A DNA stretch of 7,335 nt, from assembly GCA_946530775.1 (NCBI GenBank), contig CAMNAH010000057.1, forward strand, positions 1 to 7,335, given 5' to 3'. Below are positions 5,111-7,335 of this stretch, one piece after another. How positions within the stretch are numbered: position 1 is the first letter of the stretch; every line of letters starts with the position of its first letter. A model generated the notes under the pieces. That model did no database searches. It saw only the letters and a program-made list of their open reading frames with translations, and was not told the DNA's origin. Made by a program: the position numbers and the translations under genes. This DNA comes from an uncultured Coriobacteriales bacterium. Its GTDB lineage: Bacteria; Actinomycetota; Coriobacteriia; Coriobacteriales; Atopobiaceae.

Positions 5111-5809
5111 GTGTTTGGCATAGGAGAGACCGAGCTTCTGATCATCGTCCTGTTTGGATTCATGGTCTTCGGCCCCGACAAGCTTCCCGGCGCCGGCCGC
5201 ACCATCGGCCGCGCGCTGCGCCAGTTCCGCACCGCCCAGGAGGGCTTCACCAAGGTCGTGCAGACCGAGATCGTCGATCCCGCGACCGAGATGATGAACC
5301 TCGACGCCAACAAGCCCAACCGCGACCGCGCGGCCGAGCTCGAGGAAGACGCCGATATCGAGGGCGACGACACCGAGGGCGCAGCTCCGCGCAAGGAGAC
5401 CTTCGCCGAGCGCAAGGCACGTCTCGCCGCCGAGCGCGCCGCCGCCAAGAAGGCCGAGGAGGAGGCCGCCGCGCTTGCAGCCGCCGCCGAGGCTGAGGCT
5501 GCCGCCCAGGCAGAGGCCGAGGCCTCGGCAGAGCCCGCAGCCGAGACGCCCGCCGAGGACGGCGCCGAGGCGTCCGCCGAGGAAGCGCCCGCTCCCGAGC
5601 CCGCGGCAAAGCCCAAGCCTAAGACGAACATGCCCAAGAAGGTCCAGCCCACGGCAGCAGCCGACCTCTACGCCAAGCCCGCCAAGCGCAAGGCCAAGAA
5701 GGCCGCGGCAGAGCCCGCAGCCGAGCAGGCCGCACCCGCCGAGGAGGCGCCCGCGACCGCAGAGCCCGCTGTCGAAGCAGGGAAGGAGGACGAGGTCAGC
5801 GCGGAGTAG
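5111..5809 (+). CDS. tatB: Twin-arginine translocase subunit, TatB-like
   Basis: A 232-residue Tat component that, with TatC, recognises and exports folded proteins bearing twin-arginine signal peptides. The N-terminus (FGIGETELLIIVLFGFMVFG) is the single short membrane helix, followed by the hinge FGPDKLPGAGR and an amphipathic helix (TIGRALRQFRTAQEGFTKVV). Glu8 in the helix and Gly-Pro at the hinge resemble TatB more than TatA, which usually has FG-x-K-L without Pro. From about residue 95 the protein becomes low-complexity: a charged Ala/Glu/Lys helix (about 97-145), acidic Ala/Pro/Glu repeats, a basic patch (about 172-199, PKKVQP, YAKPAKRKAKK) and an acidic end. This tail makes it longer than the roughly 100-170 residues usual for TatB. 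GTG start with strong ribosome site; 24 nt before tatC. It may instead be annotated TatA/E family. Confidence 0.88.
   Translation: MFGIGETELLIIVLFGFMVFGPDKLPGAGRTIGRALRQFRTAQEGFTKVVQTEIVDPATEMMNLDANKPNRDRAAELEEDADIEGDDTEGAAPRKETFAERKARLAAERAAAKKAEEEAAALAAAAEAEAAAQAEAEASAEPAAETPAEDGAEASAEEAPAPEPAAKPKPKTNMPKKVQPTAAADLYAKPAKRKAKKAAAEPAAEQAAPAEEAPATAEPAVEAGKEDEVSAE
5521..5725 (+). repeat. Short direct repeats inside the TatB tail, 180 bp apart
   Basis: Positions 5521-5545 and 5701-5725 agree at 24 of 25 bases and are exactly 60 codons apart, both reading Ala-Glu-Pro-Ala-Ala-Glu in frame. A shorter third copy (GCAGAGCCCGC) is at 5759-5769. They fit slippage or unequal exchange in a low-complexity coding segment. 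Confidence 0.7.
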
Positions 5810-5815
5810 CTCCGC
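5801..5815 (+). other. Small hairpin with the tatB stop codon in its loop
   Basis: GCGGAG (5801-5806) and CTCCGC (5810-5815) are perfect complements around a 3-nt loop that is exactly the TAG stop codon of tatB. No T tract follows, so it is not an intrinsic terminator. It could affect passage from tatB to tatC translation, or be chance in GC-rich DNA. Confidence 0.4.
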
Positions 5816-5833
5816 TGCGATCCTCAACGCATC

Positions 5834-6622
5834 ATGCCCATCACACCCGCACGCATGCCCCTGCTCGATCACCTGGGAGAGCTCAGAAGGCGCCTCACCA
5901 TCGTCGTGGTCTCCGTCATCGCCACGGCCATCGTGATCTACTTCGCCACGCCCACGCTGATCGAGATCATGATCGACCCCATCCGCAACGCTCTGCCCGA
6001 GGGCTCCGAGCTCACCATCCTCTCGGCCCTGGGCGGCTTCACCATCCGCTTCAAGGTGGCCTTCTTCTTTGGCGTCATCGTCTGCACGCCCATCATCATC
6101 TGGGAGGCCATGGGATTCTTCCTGCCCGCGCTCAAGGCCAACGAGCGCAAGTGGGTCGTGCCCACGGTGGCCGCCATGGTCGTCCTGTTCTTCATCGGCA
6201 TGATCTTCTGCTACCTGATCATCCAGCGCGCCGCCTTTGGCTGGCTGCTCGCCCAGACCGACGCCTTCGCCGACCAGATCGTCAACGCCGAGGACTTCCT
6301 CGACATCATGATGAAGCTCGAGATCGGCTTCGGCATCGCCTTCGAGCTGCCGCTGGCCATCTTCTACCTCTCGACCATGCACCTCGTGCCCTACAAGACC
6401 TTCCGCTCGCAGTGGCGCTACATCTATGTTGGCCTGCTCACGCTCTCGGCCTGCGTCACGCCCGATGCCTCGCCCGTCACCATGGTCATCATGTTCGCGG
6501 CGCTCATCGGCCTCTACGAGATCGCCCTGGCGGTGGCCCGCATGGTCATCACGGCCAAGGACGGCCGCGAGGCGCTCAAGTGGACCCGCGAGGACTACGA
6601 GCAGCGCGCATTCGAAGAATAA
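5834..6622 (+). CDS. tatC: Sec-independent protein translocase TatC
   Basis: The 262-residue core receptor of the Tat system, a six-helix membrane protein that binds the twin-arginine signal peptide. Conserved residues align with E. coli TatC almost position for position: Glu16 in HLGELRRRL, Phe95 and Pro98 and Glu104 in FFLPALKANERK, Glu171 in GIAFELPLA, and Asp211 in CVTPDASP. Membrane segments lie roughly at 21-44, 73-96, 108-130, 160-182, 195-208 and 213-237, and the short polar C-terminus ends WTREDYEQRAFEE. Length is normal. ATG 5834 has no visible Shine-Dalgarno sequence; the in-frame ATG 5855 (residue 8) has none either. Translation is therefore probably coupled to tatB, which ends 24 nt upstream. 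It is followed after 27 nt by a topoisomerase gene. Confidence 0.97.
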   Translation: MPITPARMPLLDHLGELRRRLTIVVVSVIATAIVIYFATPTLIEIMIDPIRNALPEGSELTILSALGGFTIRFKVAFFFGVIVCTPIIIWEAMGFFLPALKANERKWVVPTVAAMVVLFFIGMIFCYLIIQRAAFGWLLAQTDAFADQIVNAEDFLDIMMKLEIGFGIAFELPLAIFYLSTMHLVPYKTFRSQWRYIYVGLLTLSACVTPDASPVTMVIMFAALIGLYEIALAVARMVITAKDGREALKWTREDYEQRAFEE

Positions 6623-6637
6623 GCACCTCTTCGAGAC

Positions 6638-6642
6638 AAGGA
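6638..6642 (+). promoter_or_regulatory. Ribosome binding site supporting TTG start of the topoisomerase
   Basis: AAGGA ends 7 nt before TTG 6650. Starting there puts the catalytic Glu of the Toprim fold at residue 7, as is usual for type IA topoisomerases, so the rare TTG start is credible. Confidence 0.65.
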
Positions 6643-6649
6643 ACCCATC

Positions 6650-7335
6650 TTGAACCTCATCGTCACCGAGAAGAACGATGCTGCGGCGCAGATCGCCCGT
6701 CTGCTCTCAGAGGGCGGCAAGCCCGCAGCCGATAAGGTCTACAACACGCCCGTCTACCGCTTCAGGTGGAACGGCGAGGACTGCGTCACCATAGGCCTGC
6801 GCGGTCACATCCTCGAGCCGGACTTCCCGCCCGAGCTCAAGTTCAACGACGAGCAGGGCTGGTTCGCCGTCTCGAACGACGGCGAGATCCTGCCGGCCGA
6901 CATCCCCGACGGCCTCGCGCGCCCGCCCTATCCCAGCCGCCGCAAGCCCTATCTGCCCGACGGCATCGACATCAAGGCCTGGAAGGTGGCCAGCCTGCCC
7001 TACCTGGTGTGGGCCCCCATCGAGAAGAACCCCGCCGAGAAGGAGATCATCCGCTCGCTCAAGAACCTCGCCAAGAAGGCCAGCAGCGTCATCATCGGCA
7101 CCGACTTCGACCGCGAGGGCGAGCTCATCGGCTCGGACGCTCTGCGCCAGGTGCTCGACGCCAACCCCGGCCTTCCCGCATACCGTGCGCGCTACTCGGC
7201 CTTCACCAAGGCCGAGATCGACCACGCCTTCGCCAACCTCGTCGACCTCGACCAGGATCTGGCCGACGCCGGCGAGAGCCGCCAGTACATCGACCTCATC
7301 TGGGGCGCCGTGCTCACGCGCTACCTCACCATGGC
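6650..7335 (+). CDS. Type IA DNA topoisomerase, N-terminal part (runs off window)
   Basis: The first 228 residues of an enzyme that relaxes or decatenates DNA by passing one strand through a break in the other. The Toprim fold is clear: NLIVTEKNDAAAQIARLL gives the catalytic Glu7, and IIGTDFDREGELIGSDAL gives the metal-binding Asp152, Asp154 and Glu156. Between them is GLRGHILEPDFP, and after them come FTKAEIDHAFANL and SRQYIDLIWGAVLTRYLTM, which begin the cleavage/cap domains. The active-site Tyr lies beyond the window. The wording (VTEKNDAA, insert before DFDREGE, IDLIWGAVLTRYL) resembles archaeal-type topoisomerase I more than E. coli TopA, and no zinc fingers can be judged from this part. 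It starts with TTG, 27 nt after tatC, so it is probably the last or a late gene of the same operon. Whether it is the main TopA or an additional topoisomerase is unresolved. Confidence 0.92.
   Translation, partial: MNLIVTEKNDAAAQIARLLSEGGKPAADKVYNTPVYRFRWNGEDCVTIGLRGHILEPDFPPELKFNDEQGWFAVSNDGEILPADIPDGLARPPYPSRRKPYLPDGIDIKAWKVASLPYLVWAPIEKNPAEKEIIRSLKNLAKKASSVIIGTDFDREGELIGSDALRQVLDANPGLPAYRARYSAFTKAEIDHAFANLVDLDQDLADAGESRQYIDLIWGAVLTRYLTM

Noticed and set aside
5090..6382. 430-codon open frame on the minus strand across tatB and tatC
   Set aside because: It is the antisense shadow of two well-supported genes; its Gly/Leu/His/Asp-rich composition reflects the Ala/Glu/Pro codons of the TatB tail, and no known domain appears.
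6707..7225. 172-codon minus-strand frame opposite the topoisomerase
   Set aside because: Antisense shadow of the Toprim domain; no motif and no start signal.

Overview
The window is GC-rich bacterial DNA (roughly mid-60s % by eye) with short gaps, strongly C/G-ending codons, GTG and TTG starts as well as ATG, and mostly good AAGGAG-type ribosome sites. The gene families suggest a high-GC Gram-positive. The combination of a GlnR-like OmpR regulator, a subgroup Ic aspartate aminotransferase, a TatB-like/TatC pair and an archaeal-style type IA topoisomerase fits an actinobacterium of the Coriobacteriia (Collinsella/Olsenella-like). That placement is inferred from family content, not from a search.

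Layout. Positions 1-587 hold the 3' part of a polar amino-acid ABC transporter ATPase. A TraX-family membrane protein follows 9 nt later (597-1358). Next is an OmpR-type regulator with a degenerate receiver domain resembling GlnR (1425-2102). Immediately behind its stop codon lie two near-identical 32-bp palindromic units (2102-2166), which separate it from a convergent 93-codon gene of unknown function (2172-2453, minus strand). An 80-bp divergent promoter region then leads to a subgroup Ic aspartate aminotransferase (2534-3820), closed by a clear hairpin terminator (3860-3891).

From 3951 to the right edge, five genes run in the same direction with gaps of 16-61 nt and look like one operon: a membrane-anchored TPR protein, a STAS-domain (SpoIIAA-like) protein, a TatB-like subunit with a long Ala/Glu/Lys/Pro tail, TatC, and the N-terminal part of a type IA DNA topoisomerase that runs off the window. 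The best promoter candidate for this operon has its -35 hexamer inside the loop of the preceding terminator.

Nitrogen is a possible theme on the left: an amino-acid importer, a GlnR-like regulator and an aspartate aminotransferase. This is inference only, since they are not one transcription unit. The right half is a protein-export (Tat) locus with two associated proteins of undefined role. No gene-free stretch exceeds about 130 bp. I see no tRNA, rRNA, CRISPR array, IS element or phage gene. Most of the window is ordinary core genome. The points most worth a second look are the twin palindromes, the atypical regulator, and the TPR-STAS-Tat-topoisomerase cluster.
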